A stretch of 64,000 nt of DNA from Diphasiastrum complanatum (GCA_029204225.1 CM055095.1:75239594-75303593), one strand, 5' to 3'; shown: positions 39,603 through 51,883, counted from the first letter of the stretch. Numbers and translations are program-made. The notes: generated by a model from the sequence alone, not told the origin.

Positions 39603-39674
<72 letters not shown>
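39603..39674. repeat. (GA)n microsatellite
   Basis: About 36 perfect units within a minus-strand gypsy LTR tail. Related LTRs carry arrays of different length at the same place (42207-42291, 45475-45560). Confidence 0.97.
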
Positions 39675-39678
<4 letters not shown>

Positions 39679-40904
39679 TCAAATAGTGAGAGGTTTGGGA
39701 GGCCTGGGCACCATTCCCAAACTATTCGGTTGCTACTTAGGTAGAGAGAGAAAAATAAATAAATATATATATAAAACCTTGTTAAGAAAGGTTTGGGAGA
39801 CTCAAGCACCTTCCCCAAACTATTCGATCCTAATCAATGACACACACACACACACACTGTGATGGGTTTACTTGTTTGCCTGAGGTTATCTTTGCGTACT
39901 TTGGAACTTTTGCCAGATTGTCTTCTTCCTCACTCGTTTCATAACCCGGTGGCACTAAGATTTTTCTTTTATAGTGTATACGAGATGGAAGGGTCACCAC
40001 AGGATCTTCCACAAAATAGACTGGTAGGCTGTTATGGTCCTCCATTGAGTTCGGTGACATACAAGAGGATATAACCAAAACTTCTACCTTGCCACTGGTT
40101 GTTGAAGAAGCTCGTGATTTAGGTGGATCAATCTGGCATCCATCCTTTTATTGAGCTCCTTGTCGACTTGATTCTACTTTTGATCGTTGAACCACTGGAT
40201 CTTGTCATCAACGAACTTGTTGCTCTGTATTCTATCCTTTTAATAAGCACAGATTCTTGATTGGACACCTGGTACTTGGATGATCTCCAAAGTTGAAGGT
40301 ACATTCGTTCTTTTCAAGAAAATTGACTGTGCAAGCATAAAGTTGAGGATGGCCTAAACTTGAAGTGCAAGATTATTGGTCTTCCGATGCACTTAATCTG
40401 CTTGACTTTGCTATACTTAGTCGCCTTGCATGGGGTTCCATTCTTGTTGGAACATCGTTCATTGTTGACTCTTGTTCCTCTGATTCCCCATCTGATGATT
40501 CAGCACTGTGATAGGAAGAATCCGTCATCCCAAATTGTTATTCATCCATGGCAGCATCCTTACAAAGTTGTGCAGGTGACGCATAGAATGCAAATTCTGC
40601 CATACCAGATCTAATCCTTTTGGTCAATCCAACATAGAATTTTAAGAATTGATGGATTACAATCTTTCATGTCAAATAAAAATGAGAGAGCGGATGGAAG
40701 ATTAAATGGAGATGGACAAGAAAAATAAAAATGGAGGATGGATGGTAACTAATATGGAGGCCACTCACCAAAGAGGCTCGGGCTAAAATTAAAATTTTTG
40801 TTTTTTTTTTAATTTTTTTTACAGTCTTTTTTTTTCTCTCTTTTTTCTTATGGTCTTTTTTTTAACGTTTTTTTTTCTTCTTACAGCTTTTTGTTTTTTG
40901 GAGG

Positions 40905-41170
40905 GGAATAGAACTGTCAAAGTCGTGGGAGGACACTATCTAAAAGATAGAGAAGACTCAACACGCTGAGATTTTTCTTCCAATTTTTTTTAAGGGAATA
41001 GAACTGTCGCAGTCGTGGGAGGAGGCTATCTAAAAGATAGAGTCGCTCACTAGTGAGACTTGGGATCTTTTCCAATTTTATTTTCTTAAAGGAATAGAAC
41101 CGTCGTAGTCGTGGGAGGAGGTTGTCTGAAAGATAGAGTCGCTCACCAGTGAGGCTTAGGTTCTTTTCCA
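40905..41170. repeat. Three-copy leader minisatellite with hairpin cores
   Basis: Three diverged units of about 85-95 bp, each containing GAATAGAAC, GTCGTGGGAGGA, a CTATCT-N3-AGATAG-type palindrome and CTTTTCCAA. The palindrome is kept or only slightly altered in each unit. The same repeat is present at 44703-44985. Confidence 0.85.
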
Positions 41171-41527
41171 ACTTTTTTTTTTTTGTGTTAAACTGGAAAC
41201 TAACTCTTGTAGAGAATTCTGCGTCCTGGTTTCAGTGAGACTAAGATGGAATTTCAAAAGGTTCTACAAAGGTAACTTGGCAGTATTTTTTATTTTTAAA
41301 GGATTTTTTTTTTTTGGGCTGATTTTTGGTGAAAAATGTTGAAAAAGAGGAGAGAAAGAGAGATAGCAAGAAAGAGAGAATGGGAAAAAGTGCTATGCGG
41401 CAGAGAGTACATTCAAAAAATTAACACTTCACTACATTCAAAACAAAAATCATGAAATTTAACAAATCTAATACTAAACCTCCCTAATCTACCCACAAAA
41501 TCCGAGTTTTGGTTAAAAAATGGAAGC

Positions 41528-41529
<2 letters not shown>

Positions 41530-41600
<71 letters not shown>

Positions 41601-41626
41601 AGAAGAAGAAGAAGAAGAAGAAGAAG
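41530..41626. repeat. (AG)n followed by (AAG)n microsatellite
   Basis: About 33 AG units running directly into about 10 AAG units, just downstream of a gypsy primer site on the minus strand. Confidence 0.95.
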
Positions 41627-41720
41627 AGAGTGCGAGAAGAATAAGAAAGCTATGCGACGAGAGGCGAGTGTGTGGCACTCCTCGACAGTGGGGCCACTGT
41701 TGGTCATCAATGTAGCATAG

Positions 41721-42030
41721 AGGTTCATCGTTGGGAGCGGCAACCTCGCCTTCACCTACATAGCAAGAAGAGAGAAAAAAAAGTTTCAAGCAACGAGAGG
41801 TTTGAGAGGTTTGCTTTTTTATTTGCAACTTGACTTAGGGCCTCTAATGTCATTTTAGAGTTTTAAGCCCCTAGTCTCTTATCCTACACGCAGGACGCCA
41901 GTGCCCTTGCACTTATTATTCTACTATACACTACTGTATTGTGGCGGGGCCCACTAGGTAAGGCTTGGCCAACAGTATTTAAAGTGGTGGGACCCACTTG
42001 TTTATTATTGTATAGGAAATACCCACAACA
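41721..42030 (-). mobile_element. Gypsy LTR, internally deleted
   Basis: The LTR start TGTTGTGGG reads leftward from 42030, with the early LTR blocks down to about 41810. It then jumps to an LTR end followed by a primer-like site at about 41690. It lacks the middle and CT-rich part seen in the neighbouring copy. Confidence 0.6.
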
Positions 42031-42204
42031 GCCACGGCGCCACTGTTGTGTCACCTTTGTAGCATAGGGTCCGAATGTTGGGAGCATCAACCCCACCTCA
42101 ATCTGCATAGCACAAAGAGAAGGGAGAGAGAGAGAGAAAGAAAGCCCAAATAGCGAGAGGTTTAAGAGGCCCGAGCACCTTCTCCAAACTATTTGGTCGC
42201 CACT

Positions 42205-42294
<90 letters not shown>

Positions 42295-42362
42295 AAAGAA
42301 AACCTTGGTTAAGAAAGGTTTGGGAGGCTCAAGCACTTTCCCCAAACTATTTGGTCCTAACC

Positions 42363-42403
<41 letters not shown>

Positions 42404-42445
42404 CTAGGTTGAGAAAGGCGTTGGGGCTCGAGTGCCTACCTAAAG

Positions 42446-42523
<78 letters not shown>

Positions 42524-43059
42524 GGATAAGAGAGAGAGAGAGAGAGGAGAGAGAGGGAGAAAGATGGAAATGGAAAAACCAAGAGAGTTTTATTATGAAA
42601 AAGATGGAAGATGGTGCAATACAAAAGAAATCGCTCCCTCTTATAGATCTAGAGGTGAGCCTCCTTCACTCTCATTGGCCACTTCATTGGGCAAGGATTC
42701 TAATCCAAGCCCTTCAAATAAACACAACTTAAATCTATTGGTTCTAAGAAAACACAAGGGCACTCACATGATTCATGTGAGTTCTAAGTTGAGCCCTTTT
42801 AGCCTTTTTATTTGCAACTTGACTTAGGGCCTCTAATGTCATTTTAGAGTTTTAAGCCCCTAGTCTCTTATTCCTAGGAATTACAACTTGCTACTTGTGC
42901 TCATTGGACTGGGCTTAACACGCAGGATGTCAGTGCCCTTGCACTTATTATTCTACTATATATTGTATTGTGGCGGGGCCCATTAGGTAAGGCTTGGCCA
43001 GCAATATTTAAAGTGGTGGTACCCACTTGTTTATTATTATGCAAGAAATACCCACAACA
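42031..43059 (-). mobile_element. Gypsy LTR followed by primer site and another LTR
   Basis: The LTR begins TGTTGTGGG at 43059 and contains the family blocks, then several CT arrays, then ends before a TGGCGCCGTGGC primer-like site at about 42035-42055. The next LTR starts immediately (42030). Upstream on the minus strand lies internal sequence H2, so this LTR acts as 3' LTR for H2 and is itself followed by a primer site. Confidence 0.7.
42207..42516. repeat. Cluster of three (GA)n arrays
   Basis: Arrays at 42207-42291, 42366-42400 and 42448-42516, separated by near-copies of a spacer containing the plus-strand words TTAAGAAAGGTTTGGG or TTGAGAAAGGCGTTGG. The spacer-plus-array unit is itself duplicated inside this LTR. 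Confidence 0.95.
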
Positions 43060-45300
43060 AGGTCCATGGCCCAAAGTACTGCCGGTCCCTCGCGGCACTA
43101 GGCTGCAACTGTCGTGAAGGGGCATTGTTGTCAGTTCTCTTATTATTGGGACATGGGTGCTTCAGGAAAAGCGTGGACAGAATTCGCTTACATAAAATAT
43201 GAGGCTTTATTGATTGTTGATCAGCAAAAACCTAGACTTGCCAGATTTTCAGTAATACCCATAAGGGTCTAGTGGCCATACCAAATAACGTTGTTCATTG
43301 ACAATTGGGTAGTCGAGGCATTCCATCGGAGGATCCCAAGATAAATCTTGCTAATTTAATGGATTCTCATACATCGGCGCAACTAGTCCCAATGTCATAG
43401 ACCCCCCCAAATTGTAAGGTAGATATGACATGCTAGCTTGACTTTCTTGTCTATCTAGGTATTTGTGGTACCTTTCCTCAGCAGTCGATCTCACAAATTG
43501 AGGACAAGGCTTTGTCATTATAAGCGCTGGTGCTTGCTGGACTGGAGGCCTATTTGGGCTTGAATTCCCTAGATTTAGCCTTGGAAGAATGGTTATTCCC
43601 GAGTTTGGACTGCTGCATTGTGGAACAAAGAGACTTTGGTTGAATCTTGCTCGTTGAGGGGCAATCATTAACCTTAGTCTTCCCTTGGTCATTGCACTTC
43701 CCCGTTGAAGGCTACGTGATTGTACTTTCCCTTGGATCTTGTGCTGAATTGTCTTCTCGTTGCTCCGTTGATGCTAGGCCCCTTTGTAATTCATTACTAA
43801 GAATTCTTTGCATTGATTGCGCCAAGAGCTTGGTAAAATCCGCTAGACTTTGTCAGTTGCCAATTTCTTGACTTCCTCAGTTACCATAAGCGTGATGGAT
43901 TATACCATCTCTGTCTTTTGTGATGGTTGCCCAAGAGTATCTTTGTGTACTTTGGGACTTTTGCCAGATTATCTTCTTTCTCACTTGTTTCATAATCCGA
44001 TTGCACTAATATTTTTCTTTTATAGTGCATACGAGATGAAAGGGTCACCACAGGTGCATGTCAGTCTACATATGCCAAATGCCTCCTAGCTATTTGTGAA
44101 TTTCTCATCAGAAAATCTCAGCATGGATGGATTACAATCCTTCACTAAATGGAAGATTTGATAGGTGTAGTCTCGGATTGTTTCATCAAAGAACTTCTGA
44201 AGTTTAGATAATCCTACAAGAGCGGTCTCCACAGTTCAGCACTAGAATGTGGCAAAATAGCTAGTTGGTAGATTGCTTTAGTGATGGCGCAATGGTAAAG
44301 ATGTTCTAACAATTCTCTCTCTCTTTTTTTGAGTGAGAAGAAGAAGAAAAAAAAAAGATTAATCAGTAAGGATTGAAAAGTAAAATAGAAATGAGTTTAA
44401 CAGATGAGAAAGCGGATGGAAGATTGAATGGAGATGGACAAGAAAAATGAAAATAAAGGATGGATGTAACTGATATGGAGGCCACTCACCAAATAGGCTT
44501 GGGCTAAAATTAAAATTGTTGTTTTTTTTAAAAAAAATTATGGTCTTTCTTTTTCTCTTTTTTTTAATTTTACAGTTCTTTTTTTAAATTTTACGGTCTT
44601 TTTTTTTACGATCTTTTTCTTTTTTCTCTTTTTTCTTACGGTCATTTTTTTTTTTTTTACATTTTTTTTTTCTCTTACGACTTGTTTTTTCTTTTTTTTT
44701 TTAAGAATAGAATCGTCAAAGTCGTGGGAGGATGCTATCTAAAAGATAGAGAAAGCTCACCACGTTGAAGTTTTTCTTCCAATTTTTAGTTTTTATTTTT
44801 TTTAAGAAAATAGAACCGTCGCAGTCATGGGAGGAGGCTATCTGAAAGATAGTCGCTCAGCAGCGAGGCTTACGTTCTTTTTCTGAATTTTAGAGTTTTT
44901 AGGGAATAGAACCGTCGCAATCGTGAGAGGAGGCTATCTGAAAGATCGAGTCGCTCACCAATGAGGCTAGGTTCTTTTTCGATTTTTAGAGTTTTTTTTT
45001 TGTGAGTGTTGAACTGGAAAGTAACTCTCGTAGAGATTTATGTGTCCTTGTCTCAGTGAGATGGAACTTCAAGAGTCTTTGGGAGAGTTACTCACAGTCC
45101 GTACAAGCAAAAAAATCCACAAAAACGACAAAATCTCAAAAAAAAGACGGCAAATCTAACACTAAACCACACTAAACTAACTTTAACAACTTAAAGATTT
45201 GAATTTATTTTTTTTAGGTGAAAAAGAGAGGAAAAAGAAGAGAGAAGAGATGAAAGACAAGAAAGACGGCTATGCGGCAAGACGAGTGTGTGGCCCTCCC
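43060..45300 (-). mobile_element. Gypsy internal segment H2, gag-like and leader
   Basis: Minus strand: leader (45240-45010), three-copy hairpin minisatellite (44985-44703), long poly-T/TC tract, gag-like region (about 44290-43880, with the same KVPKYAKITSG-like and YETS blocks as H1), then a Gln/Pro-rich stretch (43692-43351; SSPNRPPVQQAPALIMTKPC, FVRSTAEERYHKYLDRQE) and a remnant before the LTR at 43059. No pol is seen. Frames are broken throughout. Confidence 0.55.
44703..44985. repeat. Second three-copy leader minisatellite with hairpin cores
   Basis: Three units matching those at 40905-41170, with GAATAGAA(C/T)CGTC, GTGGGAGGA and the CTATCTGAAAGAT(AG) core. Two of the three cores keep a perfect 6-bp stem or nearly so. 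Confidence 0.85.
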
Positions 45301-45472
45301 CGGCAATGGCACCGTTGTTGTGTCGTCTTTGTAGAATAGGGTCCGAACGCTAAGAGTGTCAACCTCATCTCAACCTGCAAAGCACAAAGAGGAGGGAGAG
45401 AGAGAAAGAAAGCCCAAATAGCGAGAGGTTTGGAAGGCCCGAGCACCTTTCCCAAACTATTCGGTCGCTACT

Positions 45473-45564
<92 letters not shown>

Positions 45565-45587
45565 AAACCTTGGTTAAGAAAGAGTCT
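45296..45587 (-). mobile_element. Gypsy LTR 3' half and primer-binding site
   Basis: Minus strand from 45587: TTTCTTAACCAAGG, a CT array, the CCGAATAGTTTGGG block, then GTTCGGACCCTATTCTAC. A gypsy-type primer site, GGTGCCATTGCCGGGGA, follows at about 45298-45316. The LTR begins mid-sequence, directly fused to copia B integrase at 45588; its 5' half is proposed to be 51884-52345. Confidence 0.75.
45475..45560. repeat. (GA)n microsatellite
   Basis: About 43 perfect units inside the gypsy LTR tail. Confidence 0.97.
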
Positions 45588-46054
45588 TTGAAGCAACAAA
45601 ATGCTTCTGACTTGTTTTTAATGAACATTACACTAGCAAATCGAGAGTAATCATCAATGAATGTGATAAAATACAGAGCTTGACCTAATGAAGGTGCGCT
45701 CATAGGACCACACAAGTCATTGTGTATCAATGACAAGATGGATTTCGCCCTTTTGGCTTGTCCTCTGGAAAATCTCATTCTAGGTCGTTTTCCTAGTAGA
45801 CAATTTTCACAGATAGTTTGGTTAGCTGTGGTGACAACAATTATATTCATGCCTTTGACCATTTTATTGTGATGCATATACAAGATTGAACGCATGTTTA
45901 AATGACCTAATCTATGATGCCATAAATTTGCATCTGGACAACTCACAAAATGTGCAATATCGTGATTCAGTATGTACAAATTTCCTTCTCTGTAAGCAAA
46001 GAGGATTTCCTTTGAGTTCTCATCTAAAATAGTACATTGGTTGGTAGTGAACAC
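45588..46054 (-). pseudogene. Copia B: GAG-pre-integrase and integrase N-terminal part
   Basis: Minus-strand frame from 46054: VFTTNQCTILDENSKEILFA, the zinc-binding domain (LWHHRLGHLNMRSI with H-x-H, then CENCLLGKRPRMRF), then core start LIHNDLCGPM and FITFIDDYSRFASVMFIKNK with the first catalytic Asp, ending at FKDS. Upstream it lines up with copia C1 (FTASRCTTFYENSNEILSAH) and so continues the B gag-protease piece ending at 56246. Downstream it lines up with the B piece starting at 52346. It is cut at both ends by rearrangement junctions. Confidence 0.88.
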
Positions 46055-47638
46055 CTTCGACTTATGGTGAAGCGAAAGATGATGACATTTGGGTCAAGGC
46101 CATGGGAGATGAGATGGAGTCAATTGTTAAACATAGCACATGAGACTTAGTAGAACCACCAGTTGGCAAGAAACCCATTGGATGCAAATGGGTATACAGG
46201 ACTGAGTACCATGTAGATGAAAGTATAGCAAAGCACAAGGCAATATTGGTGATCAAAGGGTATGCACAAAGTAAAGGCATCGACTATGAGGAGACCTTTG
46301 CGCCAATATGTAAGCAAAATACTCTACGTCTACTTGTTGCTTTAGCTTCACATTTTGGTTGGCCTTTGCATCAGATGGATGTGAAATCTACTTTTTTAAA
46401 TGGTGAGTTAGAAGAAGAGGTGTTCACGGATCAACCTGAAGGCTTTCTAGCGAAAGGACATGAAAATAAAGTATGTCGCTTGAAAAAAGCGCTTTATGGT
46501 CTTAAAAATAGGCACCATGTGCGTGGTGTAGCAGGATTGATGCCTACTTTGGTACAAAGGAGATGGTGAGAACACATTTTGATCCAAATTTATATTTCTT
46601 ATGCTTTGATGGTATGGTTGCTTTGATTGCTCTTTATGTTGATGACTTGATTATTATGGAAAATAATCAAGAGATGATAGACATGATCAAGAAAGACCTC
46701 ATGGAACAATTCGAGATGACAGATATCAGCCCGATGCATTATTGCCTTGGAGTAGAGGTGTGGCAAAAAGGACACGAAGTGGGTTTAACACAGGTGAAGT
46801 ATGTCAAAGAGTTGTTGCACAGGTTTAAGTTGCAGGATTGCAAACCAGTGAATACTCCTATTGAACCAGGTTAAAAGCTTTCTAAGCTTGATGAGTCACA
46901 GTCATTTGATGTTATGCTATATAGGCACTTAGTAGGGAGCTTGATTTACCTTACCACGACTAGACCAGATATATGCTATGTTGTTGGTATTGTAAGTCAG
47001 TTTATGGCAGCACCTACGGAAACACATTGGAAGGCAGCTAAGCACATTTTGCATTATGTAAAAAGCACTTCAGATTATGGCTTGATTTACAAGAAGCATG
47101 AGGGCTTACCTGAGTTGTGTGGCTATGTGCATGCGGATTGGGGAGGTGACTATGATGATCGTAGATCCACCACAGGGTATGTATTTCAGGTTTTTGGTAG
47201 TTGCTTTTCCTGGTCAAGTAAGAAACAAAGTGCAATTGCTCTATCCACCACAGAAGCAGAGTATAAGACAATGTGTAGTGCAGCACATGAAGCTATATGG
47301 TTGAGACAAATCTTGGAAGAAGTTGACATGAAGCAGAAAAATTCCACGACGTTACATAGCAACAGTCAGAGTGGCATTCAGCTAGCAAAGAATCCCGTAT
47401 TCCATGCGAGAACCAAACACATTGAGATTCAGTATCATTTTATATGTGAGAGGCTGCTAAGTCATGAATTCATGTTGTTTATTGTAGTACGGAAGAACAA
47501 CTAGTTGATATTTTCACTAAGTCACTTGTTGGAGAAAAGTCTGATAAGTTTAGATCAAAGCTTTCTGTACTAAAAGTTTGTTGACTTTAAAGCTATGTAT
47601 ATGATTGTATAAAAAGTAGACTCTAATTTAAGAGAGAG
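46055..47638 (+). pseudogene. Copia A reverse transcriptase and RNase H
   Basis: Begins GEAKDDDIWVKAMGDEMESI. RT: KPIGCKWVYRTEYHVDESI, YAQSKGIDYEETFAPICKQN, HQMDVKSTFLNGELEEE, VCRLKKALYGLKN, a frameshift at about 46560, active site LYVDDLII (46638), then EMTDISPMHYCLGVEV. After a stop at about 46874, RNase H: YRHLVGSLIYLTTTRPDICY, DWGGDYDDRRSTTGY, SKKQSAIALSTTEAEYK, ARTKHIEIQYHFI, with a frameshift before the DIFTKSL-type tail (about 47505). It abuts its own 3' LTR. Its 5' half lies at 53620-56245. Confidence 0.93.
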
Positions 47639-47913
47639 AGTTAGAATTAAAGTAGAATTATTATGCTACTATACTGTGGGTCCTATCAGTCGATAAGGAT
47701 CAATTGGCCTTGCCACGAGGGCAAGTCGATGGGACATGCGTCTCGCCAACGGCAACTCGGGTCATGCATGAGTTGCCTAAGTGAACAACTATATGTACAA
47801 TGTAATTTCATTTTGAGAAATACAGTTGCTATGTGAGCTTGGTGTGGAGAGTGTTTTCTATCTGTATTACAGTGTAGCATGATCTGTGTTCCTATTTGAA
47901 GCAAATTCTAAGT
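47639..47913 (+). mobile_element. Copia A 3' LTR
   Basis: A 275-bp LTR preceded by the purine tract AAGAGAGAG. It starts AGTTAGAATT and ends ATTCTAAGT. It pairs with the 274-bp LTR at 53620-53893, from which it differs at roughly one base in ten. Flanking CCAAG (47914-47918) matches 53615-53619, the 5-bp target duplication within copia B. Confidence 0.9.
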
Positions 47914-49030
47914 CCAAGGGCCTGGTATGATAGAATAAATCGTTTCTTGTTCCAGCATGATTTTACCTCCTACACCGCAGATTCAAATGTGTATCTAAAA
48001 CCAAAGGGGCCAAGCTATGTTGTAATAGCACTATACGTTGATGATTCCCTAATCATCAACAATTCAAATCAGTTGTTGTAAGAAACTAAGTCCTTACTCT
48101 CATCAGAGTTTGAGATGACTAATTTAGGTCCAGTCCATTACCTACTTGGAATGGAGATTCACAGAGATCGTGCGAGCAGAAGGATCACCATAAGCCAACA
48201 ATCCTACCTAATTAATGTACTTCGAAGATGCGGCATGGAGGATTGCAATTCTATAGACACTCATATGGATCCAGGATGCAAGCTATCCAAAGACATGTGC
48301 CCCAGAACAAAGGCAGATCAGCAAGAAATGCGCAATTACCCTTATTAGTCTATCATAGATTCTCTCATGTACTCTATGATTTGCACACGACCTGATCTAG
48401 CATATGCTGTAAGCACGTTGTCACAATTCATGTCCAATCCAAGTCTACAACACTAGAAAGCTCTACAAAGAGTTAGGAAGTACATTCAATTCTCAAAGCA
48501 CTATGTCTTGAGTTACAATGGAAATACAGAAGCTGTAGTCTCATTGATTACTTATTCTGATTCAGACTGGGCAGGAGACGTAGATACCAAAAAATCCACC
48601 TCTGGCTACATTTGCTTTCTTGCAAGAGGACCCATTTCATGGAATAGTAGGAAGCAGAAATGCATTTGATTATCCTCCACGGAATCAGAATATGTTGTAG
48701 CTACATCAGCAGTGAAGAGGATTTTATGGCTTAGAAGACTACTACAGGATCTAAGATTCTCACAGATTGGTCCAACCATATTCTAGTGCGACAATCAGAG
48801 TTGTATAGCTCTGTCATTGAACCGACGAACTCACACAAGGACCAAACATATAGAGGTTCAACTTTATTTTCTCAGAGAGAAGGTTCAGAATGAAGACGTT
48901 GCACTAAGTTACTGTTACATAGACAGTATGTTGGCTGACATTCTGACAAAACCATTGTCAAGGGACAAATATTCTACTCTAGTAGAATTGTTAAATCTCA
49001 ATTTGAGTCCAGATTCGTAGCAACAAGCTT
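47914..49030 (+). pseudogene. Copia B RT C-terminal part and RNase H
   Basis: Resumes B's RT exactly where the piece ending at 53619 stops (at the conserved AW that follows YGLK-x-AP-R). Motifs: AWYDRINRFLFQHDF, active site ALYVDDSLIINN (about 48031), MTNLGPVHYLLGMEIHRD, GYICFLARGPISWNSRKQ, TKHIEVQLYFLREKVQ, DILTKPLSRDKYSTLVELL. In-frame stops occur at about 48079, 48347, 48454 and 48668. It is very similar to C1 at 29.87-30.93 kb. Confidence 0.93.
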
Positions 49031-49831
49031 AAGGGGGAGTGTTGGAATCCTTATCTTCTCCTACTCATCCCTTCTCTCACCTCCTACTCTCAAGAATTCT
49101 ATCTCTCAAAATCGATTTGCAAAAATACACACAAAGTAAGAAACAATCAAAACCGCAAAGCTATTGGCAGCCTATGGTCTGCTGACCGAAGGGAACCGTT
49201 AAATCAATGTTTACGGAGAAGCATGACTCAAACCGCAAACTGCAAGAAACCGCAAACCGCAAGGGAGTCGTTAAAACCCGTAGGTTACCATCTACGGGCA
49301 CTTGCGAAATCCCGTCAACCACCGCAAGTGACCTTCTTACGATCTCCTATGAATGACCAGAGTCAACTCTCCTCAACCATTTTTAAACGTAAGCTCTGTA
49401 AGTTATCCCTTACGATTTACAAGCGACGACGATTTACGAGCTCTGTAAGTTATCCCTTACAATTATCAACGAAGGAAGCAAACGATCATCTACAAAGCAA
49501 TCGAACGACCAACGGCTGTTCAAACGATTGCGGACAGACTATGGCCATTATGACCTACATCCTTGCACTACAATTCATACGGAGGATACGTTACTCTGTA
49601 CTTCCCCTCCTTCACGATGCTTCCAATAACAGATCTACGGATCTTGTTTAAATGATTGTTAATCATCTTGTAAACTATAATTACAATAAATCAAAAGACT
49701 ATGACAACTATAAATATGTATCTGAGTGAAGAGAAGGGGTAATAGGTGTTGTTGAATTGAACAATCTATATGCACATGGTGATCAAACGACCAAGAGATC
49801 TTAAGTAACTAGCTCCTTAGAGTTAGTGATT

Positions 49832-49875
<44 letters not shown>

Positions 49876-50343
49876 GAACTATAGCTATTGTTTTGAGTCT
49901 GTAATTAGGAGCACATGCTTATCAGCGCTATTGTATTGTGGTTCGATTCTCTTTTATATATATACAGATTTGCTACCGTGCAAACCTTACATTCTTGATT
50001 GAATGCAATTGTCTCTCTCACTCTCTTGCACACAAACATGGTTTTATCAGAGACAGAGGATCGCATGGCTATCCAAGATGCCTCATGCTTCACAATCCTA
50101 CTGTTATGGCAGTCTCATACTCCTACTCTGATAACCCAAAAGGGATTACAAGCTTTTGATTTTGTTTACTAGTCAATCCACGTTCCTGAAATCTCGGTTA
50201 CTACTGTGTTCATTATTTTTCTTACTGTTGGTAGAGACATCGTTTTTATCGTAATCGCCTCTCGTGTTATGCTTTTGTCACGTCCTTTGCAATCGTAATC
50301 AATCGCAAACCAAGCAGACTATTGTTCATACACCAACATGTTG
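49031..50343 (+). mobile_element. Copia B polypurine tract, 3' LTR and target duplication
   Basis: The tract AAGGGGGAG (49031-49039) is followed by a 1299-bp LTR from TGTTGGAATCC (49040) to CACCAACA (50338). The next five bases TGTTG equal the five bases preceding B's 5' LTR on the minus strand (58879-58875). The two LTRs are about 88 percent identical over the first 300 bases by rough eye count. A 16-unit GA array lies at about 49839-49870. Confidence 0.92.
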
Positions 50344-51883
50344 CTGTTACGACCATCATGGATTCTGGTGACGCACTAGGTCTAGTTTCAAGCCTTGCGC
50401 GTGTGATCCATATCATGATTGATGAAAAAATGGATATGAGTAAACACATATAAGATATGAGGACATAAAATACACTAATTAGCCAAAAGGTTATTCAGTT
50501 GAATTGTGGGCTGAAGATTGCTAAACAGCACGAGGCAAAGTCTGAAGCCGAGTTAAAGAAGGCGAACCAATCTGCTCAACGCCTCAAAGACTATGTGACG
50601 AGCCTTCAAAATTCACTCACGATGGTGCAAGACAAAGTGGACAAAGCTATCTAGGACTTAAAGCAACAAGTGTTGTTGCTGGTAGGCCAACTAGACCTAG
50701 CCGAGTTGGAATGTGAACGTCTTCAAGGTGAACTAGATGCAACCACCCTTGAACGCGATTTCTATTTGCAGACACAAGTGCCTGATTCTAGTCACTTCGG
50801 ATGAAATCATATACTTGTTCCGGAAAGTTGAAACCTACCGTACTCACTAGTAGGCTTTCAAGAAAAGTTCGACAAACTTAAACGTACGGCAACCACTGAG
50901 CTTAGCAAGACGAAAACAATCATTAAGGATTACAAAAAGACAGTCGCTCAGGTGTTGGAAGCTGAACCTCAAATTCTAGTTCTTGTGATGTTGCAATTCT
51001 CCTCTCAACACCGGGATCAGGGAAGCATGAATACATGATTGGACGGAGCAGAAATCGCAGATACAATCGATTCCCAAGCTGCTTAAGCCAGTCCATCTTC
51101 ATCAGGGACCAAAATTTTGTTTCGAAAACCGATCACCATCAAGGACCAAATCCAAAAAATTTTGCATCAACATTCGCATATGTCCTCGAGGGGTGGATTA
51201 TTATTAAATTCAAAACTTCTAAGATAGAGGTGGAAAAGAAATTGGATAAACTACCGGCATTGGGAGAGCAGCCAGCTTGGCGAACAACAATTTTTGAGAA
51301 AGCTCCGGATTCCATTACAAGCTACATTGCCAACCCTTGCCAATTGCAGGTAGACCCATATTATTTGCCGACGCTGCGATGTAATAAGTCGAAAGATTTG
51401 GGCGTGCCATTGGATCAAGTCAGCATCCACACCCCAAATTGGCCCATTATTCAACAAACATACGATTGGCAGATATCGGTCGATTTTATTAGAGCACTTA
51501 AGTTTTATGGTGCTGAGTACCGGAATTCGCCAGATCCAACTGTGCGACAATCGACAATATTTGCAAATGATTTGTCCAAGTTGGCATTCATTGCTACCAG
51601 ATGGGATGATTGTCTACCTCATTTGACATTCACTCGAATGTTCCCATGGCATCAGATAAAGTCCACAACCAACTGTCGATCTCGCCAGATTATATTATCG
51701 TGCAGCCATGCTGGGTGGTACTTGGGAATCAAGATTTTTGGCATGGACCACTTCAAATTGGATTGTCGGAGCAAATAAGTGTTTTTTTCCACACAAATAC
51801 GATTTTAATACAAAGCACCTAGAATTTATGGAGAAGGTGCAATACCATCTCATCAAAGTACAACGCGAGCAAAACCAGAGCCT
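50344..51883 (+). pseudogene. Unrecognised sequence Y, continuation of U, with coiled coil
   Basis: Reading across the B insertion site, the frame from U (right arm) runs on as AVTTIMDSGDALGLVSSLAR. A heptad-rich region follows (about 50500-50960; KIAKQHEAKSEAELKKANQS, RLKDYVTSLQNSLTMVQDKV, LECERLQGELDATTLERDF), predicted by eye to be coiled coil. Next is a 247-codon frame (51035-51778) with KKLDKLPALGEQPAWRTTIF and LPTLRCNKSKDLGVPLDQ. Family unknown; a gag-like or captured sequence of a large non-autonomous retroelement is possible. Broken by stops. Confidence 0.45.

Larger units (their letters stand above)
39472..41720 (-). mobile_element. Gypsy internal segment H1 with LTR tail
   Basis: Minus-strand order: a TGGCCCC-type primer site (about 41690), a GA/GAA array, a leader, a three-copy minisatellite (40905-41170), a poly-T tract, gag-like sequence (about 40700-39860; SRIHYKRKILVPPGYETSEE), then an LTR tail (39830-39530) and about 60 bp of internal remnant before the next LTR at 39471. 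It is a paralogue of the segment at 43060-45300. No RT or integrase is visible, so this family may be non-autonomous or internally deleted. Confidence 0.55.

Noticed and set aside
39600-42520. Regularly spaced repeat arrays as a possible CRISPR-like locus
   Set aside because: They are simple-sequence arrays with repeated LTR spacers; there is no unique-spacer structure and the context is a plant genome.
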